Below, one piece after another: positions 14,736 to 21,932 of a stretch of DNA of 40,490 nucleotides. Both the position numbers and the translations under genes were made by a program. The stretch is taken from positions 1 through 40,490 of the forward strand of contig JAOANE010000001.1 of NCBI GenBank assembly GCA_025194985.1. The letters run 5' to 3'. The DNA is from Regnicoccus frigidus. GTDB taxonomy: Bacteria > Cyanobacteriota > Cyanobacteriia > PCC-6307 > Cyanobiaceae. Every line of letters starts with the position of its first letter. The first letter of the stretch is position 1. The notes under the pieces are model-generated. The model made no database searches, was not told the DNA's origin, and worked only from the letters and a program-made list of their open reading frames with translations.

Positions 14736-15209
14736 ATGCAATGGTTGCTGGGCGTCCTGCCGCTGCTGATGGCGTTGTTGCTGGGAACGTCGCCAGCCCT
14801 TGCGGCGGATACCTGGTCGCTCAGCGATCAGGCGGGCCATCGCCTCAGCGCCCAGGTCTTTGAGCAGCCTTTCCCGGAGTACCCCTCTGGCCTGCGCATC
14901 CGCTTCAACGCCCTGGATGCCAAAACAACCCTGGATCACGGGACCGATCTGGTCTTGAGCGATTCGCTGGGTCAGGAGTGGAACCTGCCCAATCGCAGCG
15001 AAGAAATCGTGCCCAGCGATGGCTCAGTGGTTCCCGCCGGATCGGCCCAGTTCGATCTCGATGCCTTGATGCCACGGCCCAGTGAAGCCCTGCCCCTCCA
15101 CGTCGCCGTTCCCAGCGGCCAAGGTGTTCTTGACTTCAACCTCAGCCCCGAGCAGGTGCTGGAACTCCACGCGATGGGATCGGTTCAGCGGCGCAGCGAC
15201 CTGACCTGA
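14736..15209 (+). CDS. Secreted DUF3122 family protein
   Basis: A 157-residue exported protein. The signal peptide MQWLLGVLPLLMALLLGTSPALA is followed by a domain of about 130 residues matching cyanobacterial DUF3122: short beta strands, GLRIRFNALDAKTTLDHGTDLVLSDSLGQEW, then LPLHVAVPSGQG. The family has no known function. The start at 14736 is preferred because GGGGTGA lies about 10 bp before it and because the earlier ATG at 14703 overlaps an operator-like site. The placement, divergent from sqr with shared operator-like sites, suggests a periplasmic or lumenal role during sulfide exposure. Confidence 0.75.
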   Translation: MQWLLGVLPLLMALLLGTSPALAADTWSLSDQAGHRLSAQVFEQPFPEYPSGLRIRFNALDAKTTLDHGTDLVLSDSLGQEWNLPNRSEEIVPSDGSVVPAGSAQFDLDALMPRPSEALPLHVAVPSGQGVLDFNLSPEQVLELHAMGSVQRRSDLT

Positions 15210-15220
15210 GCACACCGGCA

Positions 15221-15248
15221 TGGAAGGCCCCAGCTCAGGAGCCTTCCA
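15221..15248. terminator. Hairpin between convergent DUF3122 and rhodanese genes
   Basis: An 8-bp perfect stem, TGGAAGGC / GCCTTCCA, with a 12-base loop. It starts 11 bp after the DUF3122 stop and lies 38 bp before the end of the convergent rhodanese gene. No T-run follows, so it may act as a weak bidirectional terminator or RNA stabiliser. Confidence 0.45.
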
Positions 15249-15285
15249 GCCAACTGGGCTGATCAAACTCGATGGACTGATCCGC

Positions 15286-15828
15286 TCATGGCCAATTGTT
15301 CGCTGATGGGATCACAGCTTGTTCTGCGGCTTCCCAGCCAACGAAACCAGGCGGGAAACCCTTGACACGATCAAAGCCCTGCAGCTGAAGGGCCATCACG
15401 GCCATGGCCGCTCGATACCCGGTTGAGCAATACACAACGACGTCTTGATCGTGCGGAACGGCATCAAGATGCCGTTCCAAGTCGCTGAGCGGAAGATTGA
15501 TCGCTCCAGGGATGTGACCAACCTCATACTCCGCTGGATTACGAACATCGATAAGCATAGAATTGCCAGCTTCGATCAGGCTCTTCATGGCTGGAACCGA
15601 GCCGATCGCATGAAAATTTGCGGGCAGGAGATCAAGGTAGTGACCAACAGCTGTTTCTATTGGGGTTGGATTCACTGAAGTTGTTGGCACTGTGGTTGCA
15701 GCCGCCGTGTTAGCAGCCATGGCGATTGGATGGCTACCAATGCCAAGCAGAATAAAAGCCATCAAGGCAACGCCAAAAAGCGCTGAGGTGATCGAAGCCC
15801 AGATTTTCTGGTGGGGAACAGTGTTCAT
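15286..15828 (-). CDS. Membrane-anchored or secreted rhodanese
   Basis: A 180-residue protein. A hydrophobic N-terminal segment (about 9-35, SALFGVALMAFILLGIGS...AMAA) acts as signal peptide or anchor. A rhodanese domain spans about 75-170, with MLIDVRNPAEYEVGHIPGAINLPLSDL and the active-site loop VVYCSTGYRAAMA, and ends GFPPGFVGWEAA. It should transfer or carry sulfane sulfur outside the cytoplasm. The ATG at 15828 overlaps by 4 bp the stop of a DUF4079-like gene fragment, which suggests that it was once the downstream partner of a complete membrane-protein gene. No operator-like site is found upstream. Confidence 0.82.
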   Translation of the reverse strand: MNTVPHQKIWASITSALFGVALMAFILLGIGSHPIAMAANTAAATTVPTTSVNPTPIETAVGHYLDLLPANFHAIGSVPAMKSLIEAGNSMLIDVRNPAEYEVGHIPGAINLPLSDLERHLDAVPHDQDVVVYCSTGYRAAMAVMALQLQGFDRVKGFPPGFVGWEAAEQAVIPSANNWP

Positions 15829-15945
15829 GCGCTCAGCAACTTTTGAACATTGGCGAAGCCAGTAAAAGCCTGCCAGCGATTCCAGCAGCACCGCCCCACC
15901 CCCGTCAGCACGGGGTAGACAACGTTAAGGGCGAAAGGCATCGGA
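15825..15945 (-). pseudogene. Remnant of a DUF4079-like membrane protein gene (3' end only)
   Basis: The minus strand ends with WQAFT....VQKLLSA and a stop, closely matching the C terminus WQAFTAIAIVQKLLSA of the intact gene at 34057-34461. Nucleotide similarity is visible over about 70 bp (CTCAGCA.CTTTTGAAC... and GCCTGCCAG). Upstream of WQAF the frame is broken: a second frame gives the expected VLLLE-like helix, so a frameshift and a large deletion have removed the rest. The stop overlaps the rhodanese start (ATGA). Confidence 0.6.
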
Positions 15946-16021
15946 CTTGAGCGGAGGTCGTGGACCCGCAAAAGCGGCCTCCACCCGATTCTGGCTGGTA
16001 GATCCATCAAAATCCATCGCT

Positions 16022-16046
16022 GAATCGGCAGCGATCCTGGAGATCC
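16022..16046. repeat. 25-bp direct repeat, copy 1
   Basis: Twenty-five bases, beginning GAATCGGCAGCGATCCTGG, are identical to 34493-34517 in the same orientation, and weaker similarity (CCTGC.GGCC) continues for about 15 bases. In both places the repeat lies 5' of DUF4079-like coding sequence on the minus strand, so the two loci appear to share a common ancestral segment. Confidence 0.85.
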
Positions 16047-16057
16047 CCTCCTGCCAG

Positions 16058-16351
16058 GCCGGCATCGTCGTACTGGCTGCCGTGGCAAAGGCAGATGAAC
16101 TTCCCTGGCGCCGAATCCCAAGGCACGACGCAGCCCAGGTGGGTGCGGATGGCGTTGATGCCGTAGCCGTTGATGGCATCGCCGCCCTGATGGCTGTTGA
16201 GCCAGCCAGCGGCCGTGATTGGGCTACCCAGCTCGTCGCGGACCATCACTCCCCCGCCGCCGGCCGCCGAACGGGGCGGAATGAAGAACCGGCCCGTGAG
16301 TTCAAAATCAGGTGGTGGTGGCGACCACCGAAATCCAGCCACAGTGTCCAA
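16058..16351 (-). pseudogene. Truncated Rieske iron-sulfur protein (petC-like) remnant
   Basis: The minus strand encodes about 75 residues of a cytochrome b6f Rieske protein: FIPPRSAAGGGG, then GSPITAAGWLNSH, YGINAIRTHLGCVVPW, and LCHGSQYDDAG. The N-terminal membrane helix is missing, about 20 residues between the ASH and YGINA blocks are missing, and the C-terminal part after CHGSQYD is replaced by unrelated sequence containing the 25-bp repeat. In the first cluster loop CTHLGC the structural cysteine is replaced by arginine (RTHLGC). The remnant is therefore almost certainly non-functional. The methyltransferase gene starts on the opposite strand just beyond it. Confidence 0.75.
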
Positions 16352-16370
16352 ACCTGACCAAATTGAACTG

Positions 16371-17045
16371 ATGAGCAGACCCCTGCCTACCTCACAGAAC
16401 GTCCCGGGCCGTGCTTCCGCTCTGAGCTGCGATCCAGGGCGCTGGAACCAGCGCTACAGAGAAGGGGGTGATGGCTGGGAACTGGGCCAGCCAGCTCCGC
16501 CGTTGGAGAAATTTCTGCGTTGCCATCCCGAGTCACCTGCGCACAAAGGGAAAGTGCTGGTCCCTGGCTGCGGACGCGGGCATGAGGCAGCCCTGCTGGC
16601 TGAACTCGGGTTTTCGGCGGTGGCGCTGGACTTCAGCAGTGTGGCCATTCAGGAGGCGCGCCGGATTCATGGCCCCGATCGCTCCGAGTTGCGTTGGCTC
16701 CAGGCCGATCTGTTTGATGCGTCTGCGCTCAGCGCTGCCGGTCTGACCAAGGGAAGCTTGGATGGCGTGGTCGAGCACACCTGTTTCTGTGCCATCGATC
16801 CAGGTCTGCGCAAGGCCTACCTAGGCACGATCCAAAGACTGCTCAAGCCAGGCGGCTGGCTGCTCGGCTTGCTGTTCTGCCAGAGCCGCGAAGGCGGCCC
16901 GCCCTTTGGCAGTGACCCGCAGGAGCTGGCCTGCCAATGGCGCCAGGCTGGTTTCGTCTCAGACATCTGGGAGCCGGCCCAGGGATCCGTGGCCCAGCGC
17001 CGTGAGGAGTGGCTGGGTCTTTGGCGAAAACCGAGTGGGTGCTGA
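16371..17045 (+). CDS. TPMT-like SAM-dependent methyltransferase
   Basis: A 224-residue class I methyltransferase of the thiopurine/thiol methyltransferase superfamily. WNQRYREGGDGWELGQPAPPL near the N terminus is the family's substrate-entry block, VLVPGCGRGHEAALLAELGFSAVALDFS is motif I, and VEHTCFCAIDPGLRKAYL corresponds to the FFCALDPxxRxxYV block. Plant and bacterial relatives methylate halide, thiocyanate or hydrosulfide ions. In a sulfide island the attractive substrate is sulfide or a small thiol. The ATG at 16371 is chosen because it begins the conserved region; an open frame upstream overlaps the Rieske remnant and is not coding. Confidence 0.82.
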   Translation: MSRPLPTSQNVPGRASALSCDPGRWNQRYREGGDGWELGQPAPPLEKFLRCHPESPAHKGKVLVPGCGRGHEAALLAELGFSAVALDFSSVAIQEARRIHGPDRSELRWLQADLFDASALSAAGLTKGSLDGVVEHTCFCAIDPGLRKAYLGTIQRLLKPGGWLLGLLFCQSREGGPPFGSDPQELACQWRQAGFVSDIWEPAQGSVAQRREEWLGLWRKPSGC

Positions 17046-17174
17046 CCCTGATTGACGCAGGCGGCTTGTCCCGGGACCATCCCGCAGCCGTTGCCCCGTA
17101 ACAGGCCCAGCGAATAAGGCATCCGACTTCAGATTAATACAACGATATCAGGATAAAGACATTAGAATGACTCC

Positions 17175-17774
17175 ATGGTGAAGCCATCACCGGCAGCACC
17201 CGCTCTCTTGCCCGGCCGTTCTGCGGCCCGTGTGATGACTTCACTGACTGACGCCGAAATCCAGGCACTGCACGATGCTCTGAACGACGAGTATCACGCC
17301 TGGGCCACCTATACCCAGGTACTGGAGGACTTTGGGCCGGTACGCCCTTTTCAGCACATCCGCGATTCGGAGCAGCGCCATATTCAGGCCTTGCAGCATC
17401 TTTTTCACCGCTACAACCTCACCGTTCCTACCAATCCCTGGAGTGCGGTAAACCTGAGCCATTACGCCAGCGCGCAGGAGGCCTGTGAAGCCGGTGTGCA
17501 GGCAGAGATCGACAACGTTGATCTCTACCAACGGATCCTGAGGGCTACCCAACGGCCAGAAATGCTACGGGTGTTTGAACGCCTGCGGTCGGCCTCCCAG
17601 AACCGCCACCTGGCTGCCTTTCAGCGTGCTGCAGCCCGGTTCAACTTCAACACAAATCCTGTGGCTGCCCAAGTGAACAATGCATGCCCAGGCGGTGGAG
17701 GCGGCGGTCGTCGAGGGCGAGGCCACTGCGGAAGGCAGCGGCATGGTCGAATGCCGCTGATACCTGAGCAATAA
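17175..17774 (+). CDS. DUF2202 ferritin-like protein
   Basis: A 199-residue protein with a ferritin-like four-helix bundle of the DUF2202 type at about residues 22-155. The carboxylate-bridged di-iron ligands are recognisable as LNDEYHAWATY (first helix), RDSEQRHIQAL (second), EAGVQAEIDNVDLY (third) and SQNRHLAAFQR (fourth). The C-terminal 40 residues are unusual: a run of glycines followed by an Arg/His-rich tail with cysteines (CPGGGGGG, then RGHCGRQRHGR). The function of DUF2202 is unknown; metal or peroxide chemistry is likely. A second in-frame ATG at 17235 (MTSLTDAE) begins exactly at the conserved region and may be the true start. A TAGAAT box at 17163-17168 would suit that later start. 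Confidence 0.8.
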   Translation: MVKPSPAAPALLPGRSAARVMTSLTDAEIQALHDALNDEYHAWATYTQVLEDFGPVRPFQHIRDSEQRHIQALQHLFHRYNLTVPTNPWSAVNLSHYASAQEACEAGVQAEIDNVDLYQRILRATQRPEMLRVFERLRSASQNRHLAAFQRAAARFNFNTNPVAAQVNNACPGGGGGGRRGRGHCGRQRHGRMPLIPEQ

Positions 17775-17790
17775 AGGCGGAAACCATCAC

Positions 17791-17806
17791 GCACAGTTCT
17801 CTGTGC
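17791..17806 (+). terminator. Short hairpin after the DUF2202 gene
   Basis: GCACAG-TTCT-CTGTGC forms a perfect 6-bp stem with a tetraloop, 16 bp after the stop codon. Only a weak T-rich tail follows, so termination is uncertain. Confidence 0.4.
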
Positions 17807-17913
17807 TTCAAGCCGACTATGCAATTGGGGTCAAGAGGTTGAGCTGCTGGCATGATTCGTAAAGTTATCAGGTCATAGCTATATATTCATCGATCATTCG
17901 AGGTCGCAATAGG

Positions 17914-18894
17914 CTAAAGCTCGGACTCGCTGAGAGTTTCAGGTAATGGCCCTGTGGGTTTGGCTGAATTCCACATGCGCGTGCTGAGATAACGCTCCCC
18001 ACCACTCGGTTGGATGACAACAATACGTTGACCTTGAAACTCAGGTCTCCGTCCGATCTGCACCGCGGCATACACTGCCGCGCCTGTTGAAATACCACTC
18101 AAAATCCCTTCTTCCTGAGCTAGTTGCCGTCCAGTTTCATAGGCTTGAGCCTCGGTAACTGTAATGATCTCATCGATCAAATCAATTCTCAAGACATCAG
18201 GAATGAAGCCCGCCCCAAGGCCCTGAAGATCGTGTTGTCCTGCAGGTTGCCCACTTAGTATGGCGCTATGGGACGGTTCAACAGCAACAATCTTGAGAAG
18301 AGGGTTCTGCTGCTTGAGGTATTGTCCAGCTCCCGTGAGCGTACCGCCTGTTCCAACGCCAACGACGAAAACCCCAAAATCGCCATCGGTGTCTTCCCAG
18401 ATTTCAGGACCGGTGGTTTCATAGTGAATTTTAGGGTTGGCAGGATTGCTGAATTGATGCGGCGAAAAAGCATTCGTCAACGTTCCCAGCAGATAGTTGG
18501 CATGGGCAATCGCTCCAGGCATATCAGCTTGAGCAGCGGTCAAGATAACCTCAGCACCATAGGCACGTAAGATCTGTTGCCGCTCTCTGCTCATATGTTC
18601 AGGCATCGTCAGAATCAGCCGATAGCCCCTTGCCGCACAGACCATGGCAAGACCAATCCCGGTATTCCCAGAGGTTGCTTCAACAATGGTGGAGATCCCT
18701 GGTTGGATCAACCCAGCATTTTCCGCCTCCATAATCATGCTCGCCGCAATTCGATCTTTGACCGACTGGGCAGGATTGAGACCTTCAAGCTTTAAGACGA
18801 TATCTGCGTCACAGCCCCACCTCCGCGGCAGCCGTTGAAGCTGCACCAGAGGCGTGCGTCCGATCACTTCAAGCACACTGGGATAGATCTTCAT
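17914..18894 (-). CDS. cysK: Cysteine synthase A (O-acetylserine sulfhydrylase)
   Basis: A PLP enzyme of 326 residues that makes cysteine from O-acetylserine and sulfide. The Schiff-base lysine lies in LNPAQSVKDRIA (about residue 45), the substrate loop TSGNTGIGLA at about 70-79, and the phosphate-binding GVGTGGTLTG near 178-187. The glutamine/histidine loop FSNPANPKIHYETTGPEIW is also standard. The normal SNP(A)N motif favours CysK over CysM. It starts 19 bp after the stop of the 888-residue fusion gene on the same strand, so the two are very likely co-transcribed. Codon use is less GC-rich than in the neighbouring sulfide genes, which hints at separate acquisition of this pair. It could fix incoming sulfide. 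Confidence 0.92.
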   Translation of the reverse strand: MKIYPSVLEVIGRTPLVQLQRLPRRWGCDADIVLKLEGLNPAQSVKDRIAASMIMEAENAGLIQPGISTIVEATSGNTGIGLAMVCAARGYRLILTMPEHMSRERQQILRAYGAEVILTAAQADMPGAIAHANYLLGTLTNAFSPHQFSNPANPKIHYETTGPEIWEDTDGDFGVFVVGVGTGGTLTGAGQYLKQQNPLLKIVAVEPSHSAILSGQPAGQHDLQGLGAGFIPDVLRIDLIDEIITVTEAQAYETGRQLAQEEGILSGISTGAAVYAAVQIGRRPEFQGQRIVVIQPSGGERYLSTRMWNSAKPTGPLPETLSESEL

Positions 18895-18913
18895 GGTGTT
18901 TCTGATGGGTCGT

Positions 18914-21580
18914 TCAAACAATGAGCCAGAAGCCACCGACTGTTAGTCCAACCATCAAGAGAAGGTGGGGCAAGTTGCTCAGTAGCGTCCGTTTTGTGAT
19001 TCTCAACAGCGGATAGAGGCTGAACACCAGAGCTGCAAGCAATGTCACGCCCTGTATGAAGACGGCTACATCAGCGCTCCAGGTGAGAATGGGTAAACCA
19101 ATCCCGCTGAATCCAAGGCTGCGGGCAAAAACTGGCACAATCTTCCCCGCTTCTGTCATCGCCGCAGGCACATAGTGAGCCAGATTAAGAGCCAGGGTGA
19201 AAGGAAGATAAGCGTAAATAGCCGTGAGATAGGGAGGCTGGTCGGGATCAAATCGGCGCGCGATCGCATGCGCCAGATAGGTCGCCAAAGCCGGAAGACT
19301 GAGCAAGAGCAGTGCAATCACGGCGCTGCTCCAAAAATGCTGGGCATCAACCGGTACAGCAGGGAATCCAAATGCAGAGAGGATTCTTTCGCTGTGGTGC
19401 ATCAGTACACCGCCCAAAAGCAACAACAGGAGGGCCACTTCAGCCCAGAATCCCTGGTGATTCTCCAGCAGATCTGTGGTGGGAAAGCGCAGATTAAGCT
19501 GAACCGAACGATTCGGGCAGGCTTTCAAGCAGGTCATGCACAGAACACAATCACGATTATCTTGAAGCTGTGCGGGATGTGAATAGAGCGGGCAGCCCCC
19601 CGTCGCCTGCCCTTCGCTAGCAAGCGAATCGGCAAAAGTAACAGTCGTAGCGTCGCTCCCCTTGTAGCATCCAAAAGTGCTGCATTGGCTACCACACACC
19701 TGTTGATCTGAGCGCAACTCAACCATGGCGAGTTTGGCAAACATGCCATTCATGCCACCGATGGGGCAGAGATAGCGGCACCACAAACGCCGCTCGTAGA
19801 TCAGGCTACAAATCACCGCTCCTGCGGTAATCGCCAGGAGCAGCCAGGCCGAGAGATAGGCACTGTTGGGCAAGTCCCAGAGCTTTTCCCATAGATAAAT
19901 CACCACAAAGCCGCCGAATAGCACCCACGCCCCCCAGCGATTGAGCCATTGGGTTGGCCACGGCAGCTGCTGGCGAGGGAATAACCACAGCGAGGCGCGT
20001 CGCAACCATTCCGCTGTGATCATAAAGGGACAAACTGCACACCACAGCCGGCCAATGAAAACAAACAACAGCAAATATCCCGGCCACCACCAAGCCCAAA
20101 AGAAATTCAAGGTCACACTGCTCTCTCGTGTTTGCGGCCCCAAAAATCCAGCCAGGGTTACGGGCACAAAAAGCGCCATCATCACGATCCACAGACCTTC
20201 GGGGTACCAGCGGCTCAGCAAAAGACCCCTTAGCCAGGGAATCTGGGTGAGCAGGTCGACGCGGAAGGCATTTCTTGGCGACTGCACCGACCAAAGAGCC
20301 TGCTCTGGAATGATCAACTGCCCGGCAGGTGACATAATCACTGCACGGTTAAGAATCGCCGCTAGCTCTATGATGTTGCCGGGATAGGCATAGCTGATCA
20401 GGCGGCGTAGATCCGACTGAGAGAGGGTCATCAGTGGACGACTCTGGGCTTGACAAGACTGCGCGAGGAAGTGACTAGTAAAGTCAGGAATATCAGCCTT
20501 TCGCTGGGAAAGACTGAACAGTTTGATCGTCATACCCTCAAAGCCTGAAAGTACCAACTTTTCAGGAGATGTAAAAATGAGCCGTACCAACGACGGAAAA
20601 GTTTTGGGGGTACTATTGGACGCAACATTGAGCTGAATGTTGCCAGTGTTGCAATAGGCAATCAGACGAGCTTGATCCTCCACACTGAGAACCTGGAGGT
20701 TGCTCAGCAACAACGTTCCACGCTCCATTAGTTCAATGAGCCCGGCCTCAGACCCTTCACGGCCAAATAACAAATCTGTGTTGAGGGCACCATGTGCTGA
20801 TCGAGGCAGCTGCCCACAGTCCAGTTCTGCAAAAGGTTGGTCTGCCAGGCCCGAGCGACTATGAATCAGCCCGGCAACGAAGGTCTTACCAGAGCCCTTC
20901 GGCCCGAGCAGGACGACCGGCTGGAGCAGCGTGGCAGCTTGGTCAATCGTGTCGTTCAGCTTCTGGCTGAATTTGCTGCTGCCCAGGATGGTCTCGCCTG
21001 CTGGCACCGAGCAGATGTAATCCCGCAACCCTTGGACGCGTTGCTGTTCCCGGGCGATACGGGTGCTAAAGGCATTGAGATCTTCAGCCAGCACAGTATT
21101 GAACAGATGCTCAATCTCGGTGTACTGCTGCGTGAGCTGCCGCAACAGACGCTGGGGCAAAAACCAGATTTCACTGGCTGTCAGGGCGATGGCCTGCGTC
21201 TGGTGTTGGGCGCTGCCTGGATTGGCCAGGAGCGAAACGTAGCCAAAAAGCTCACCCGCACTGCGCTGACGAATGAGTGATTGACCGATCGGAGAAAGCC
21301 GCTGAATCTCTACGGCCCCCCACTTCAGCAGATACAATCCCAGTGACGATTGACCTTCACGGTAGATCAGCGTTCCAGCTTCAACCCTCAGCAGGTGTAG
21401 CGATCGCGCTAATTCTTTTCGGGCAAGATCAGGTAGCTGCCCCCAGAGGCGATGGAATTGCAGCCAGTTTGAGTACTCTTGAATGCGGCTCTCCTCTTGG
21501 GCAGGCATTCCTTCAAGGCCCATTCCCAGAGGTCGATGATCGAGGCCTGAAGGGTGAGGGCTGGGGAAAACACTAACCAT
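18914..21580 (-). CDS. Fusion of cNMP-binding domain, degenerate sigma54-type AAA+ domain and NapH/NosR-like polyferredoxin membrane domain
   Basis: An 888-residue three-part protein. Residues about 45-160 form a Crp-type cyclic-nucleotide-binding fold (AGTLIYREGQSSLGLYLLKWGAVEI, GELFGYVSLLANP). Residues about 195-430 resemble the AAA+ domain of sigma54 activators, with Walker A GPKGSGKT at 226-233. The GAFTGA loop is lacking and the Walker B acidic pair is replaced (GTLLLSNLQ where GTLFLDEIG is usual), so hydrolysis and sigma54 contact are unlikely. Residues about 460-888 hold membrane helices and cysteine sites: WCAVCP (514, 517), WCRYLCP (601, 605), C629/C633/C638, C663, and a ferredoxin motif CVLCMTCLKACP (678-688). 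It may therefore sense a ligand in the cytoplasm and transfer electrons at the membrane. It sits 19 bp upstream of cysK. The start at 21580 is uncertain, with an alternative at 21508. Confidence 0.85.
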   Translation of the reverse strand: MVSVFPSPHPSGLDHRPLGMGLEGMPAQEESRIQEYSNWLQFHRLWGQLPDLARKELARSLHLLRVEAGTLIYREGQSSLGLYLLKWGAVEIQRLSPIGQSLIRQRSAGELFGYVSLLANPGSAQHQTQAIALTASEIWFLPQRLLRQLTQQYTEIEHLFNTVLAEDLNAFSTRIAREQQRVQGLRDYICSVPAGETILGSSKFSQKLNDTIDQAATLLQPVVLLGPKGSGKTFVAGLIHSRSGLADQPFAELDCGQLPRSAHGALNTDLLFGREGSEAGLIELMERGTLLLSNLQVLSVEDQARLIAYCNTGNIQLNVASNSTPKTFPSLVRLIFTSPEKLVLSGFEGMTIKLFSLSQRKADIPDFTSHFLAQSCQAQSRPLMTLSQSDLRRLISYAYPGNIIELAAILNRAVIMSPAGQLIIPEQALWSVQSPRNAFRVDLLTQIPWLRGLLLSRWYPEGLWIVMMALFVPVTLAGFLGPQTRESSVTLNFFWAWWWPGYLLLFVFIGRLWCAVCPFMITAEWLRRASLWLFPRQQLPWPTQWLNRWGAWVLFGGFVVIYLWEKLWDLPNSAYLSAWLLLAITAGAVICSLIYERRLWCRYLCPIGGMNGMFAKLAMVELRSDQQVCGSQCSTFGCYKGSDATTVTFADSLASEGQATGGCPLYSHPAQLQDNRDCVLCMTCLKACPNRSVQLNLRFPTTDLLENHQGFWAEVALLLLLLGGVLMHHSERILSAFGFPAVPVDAQHFWSSAVIALLLLSLPALATYLAHAIARRFDPDQPPYLTAIYAYLPFTLALNLAHYVPAAMTEAGKIVPVFARSLGFSGIGLPILTWSADVAVFIQGVTLLAALVFSLYPLLRITKRTLLSNLPHLLLMVGLTVGGFWLIV

Positions 21581-21591
21581 GCTTTCATGGT
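21576..21591. promoter_or_regulatory. Palindrome over the start of the fusion gene
   Basis: ACCATG-CTTT-CATGGT is a perfect 6-bp inverted repeat with a 4-base spacer. It contains the presumed start codon of the fusion gene. It may be an operator or a translation-control hairpin, or simply chance. Confidence 0.35.
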
Positions 21592-21675
21592 AATAGCTTC
21601 AAGGCTTAATAATTGACGACTTCCGTAAAGTTGCTGGTTTTTTTAAGTTTTGGTTGGCCTCGATTCAAGTCCGAC

Positions 21676-21891
21676 TCAAACAGCATGCCACGATGGCTCT
21701 AATGCTGCTACCCACGTTTGATATCCTCCAAGATCTTTATCGCACGTTTCACTCACATTCCACTCTGTTACGCTGCGAGCATGGCAGATCCCTCGGCAGT
21801 CGCCTAGAGCGGTCCCCCCCGACAGGCCGATGATGAGCACAACTCCCAGCAAGAAGGGACGAATACGAGGAAGGGTGAGGATCAGTGCCAT
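21676..21891 (-). CDS. Small secreted or membrane protein downstream of cydB
   Basis: A possible 71-residue protein with a hydrophobic N-terminal segment (PFLLGVVLIIGLSGGTALG) that could be a signal peptide, and three cysteines in the short mature part (DCRGIC, ETCDK). It lies 41 bp downstream of cydB on the same strand, where small oxidase subunits such as CydX are sometimes found, but it lacks the features of CydX. There is no clear Shine-Dalgarno site. It may not be a gene. Confidence 0.35.
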   Translation of the reverse strand: MALILTLPRIRPFLLGVVLIIGLSGGTALGDCRGICHARSVTEWNVSETCDKDLGGYQTWVAALEPSWHAV

Positions 21892-21932
21892 TCGTTGAAT
21901 AGCTTTGCTTTATTCAGACCCATAGGCTGATC

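Noticed and set aside
16058..16351. Functional Rieske protein
   Set aside because: It lacks the membrane anchor and C-terminal part, and a cluster-region cysteine is changed to arginine.
16197..16370. Upstream extension of the methyltransferase frame
   Set aside because: It is the reverse strand of the Rieske remnant and has no conserved sequence; the ATG at 16371 fits the family.
18914..21580. Sigma54-dependent enhancer-binding regulator
   Set aside because: There is no GAFTGA loop, the Walker B acidic residues are lost, no C-terminal Fis helix-turn-helix is present, and cyanobacteria lack sigma54.
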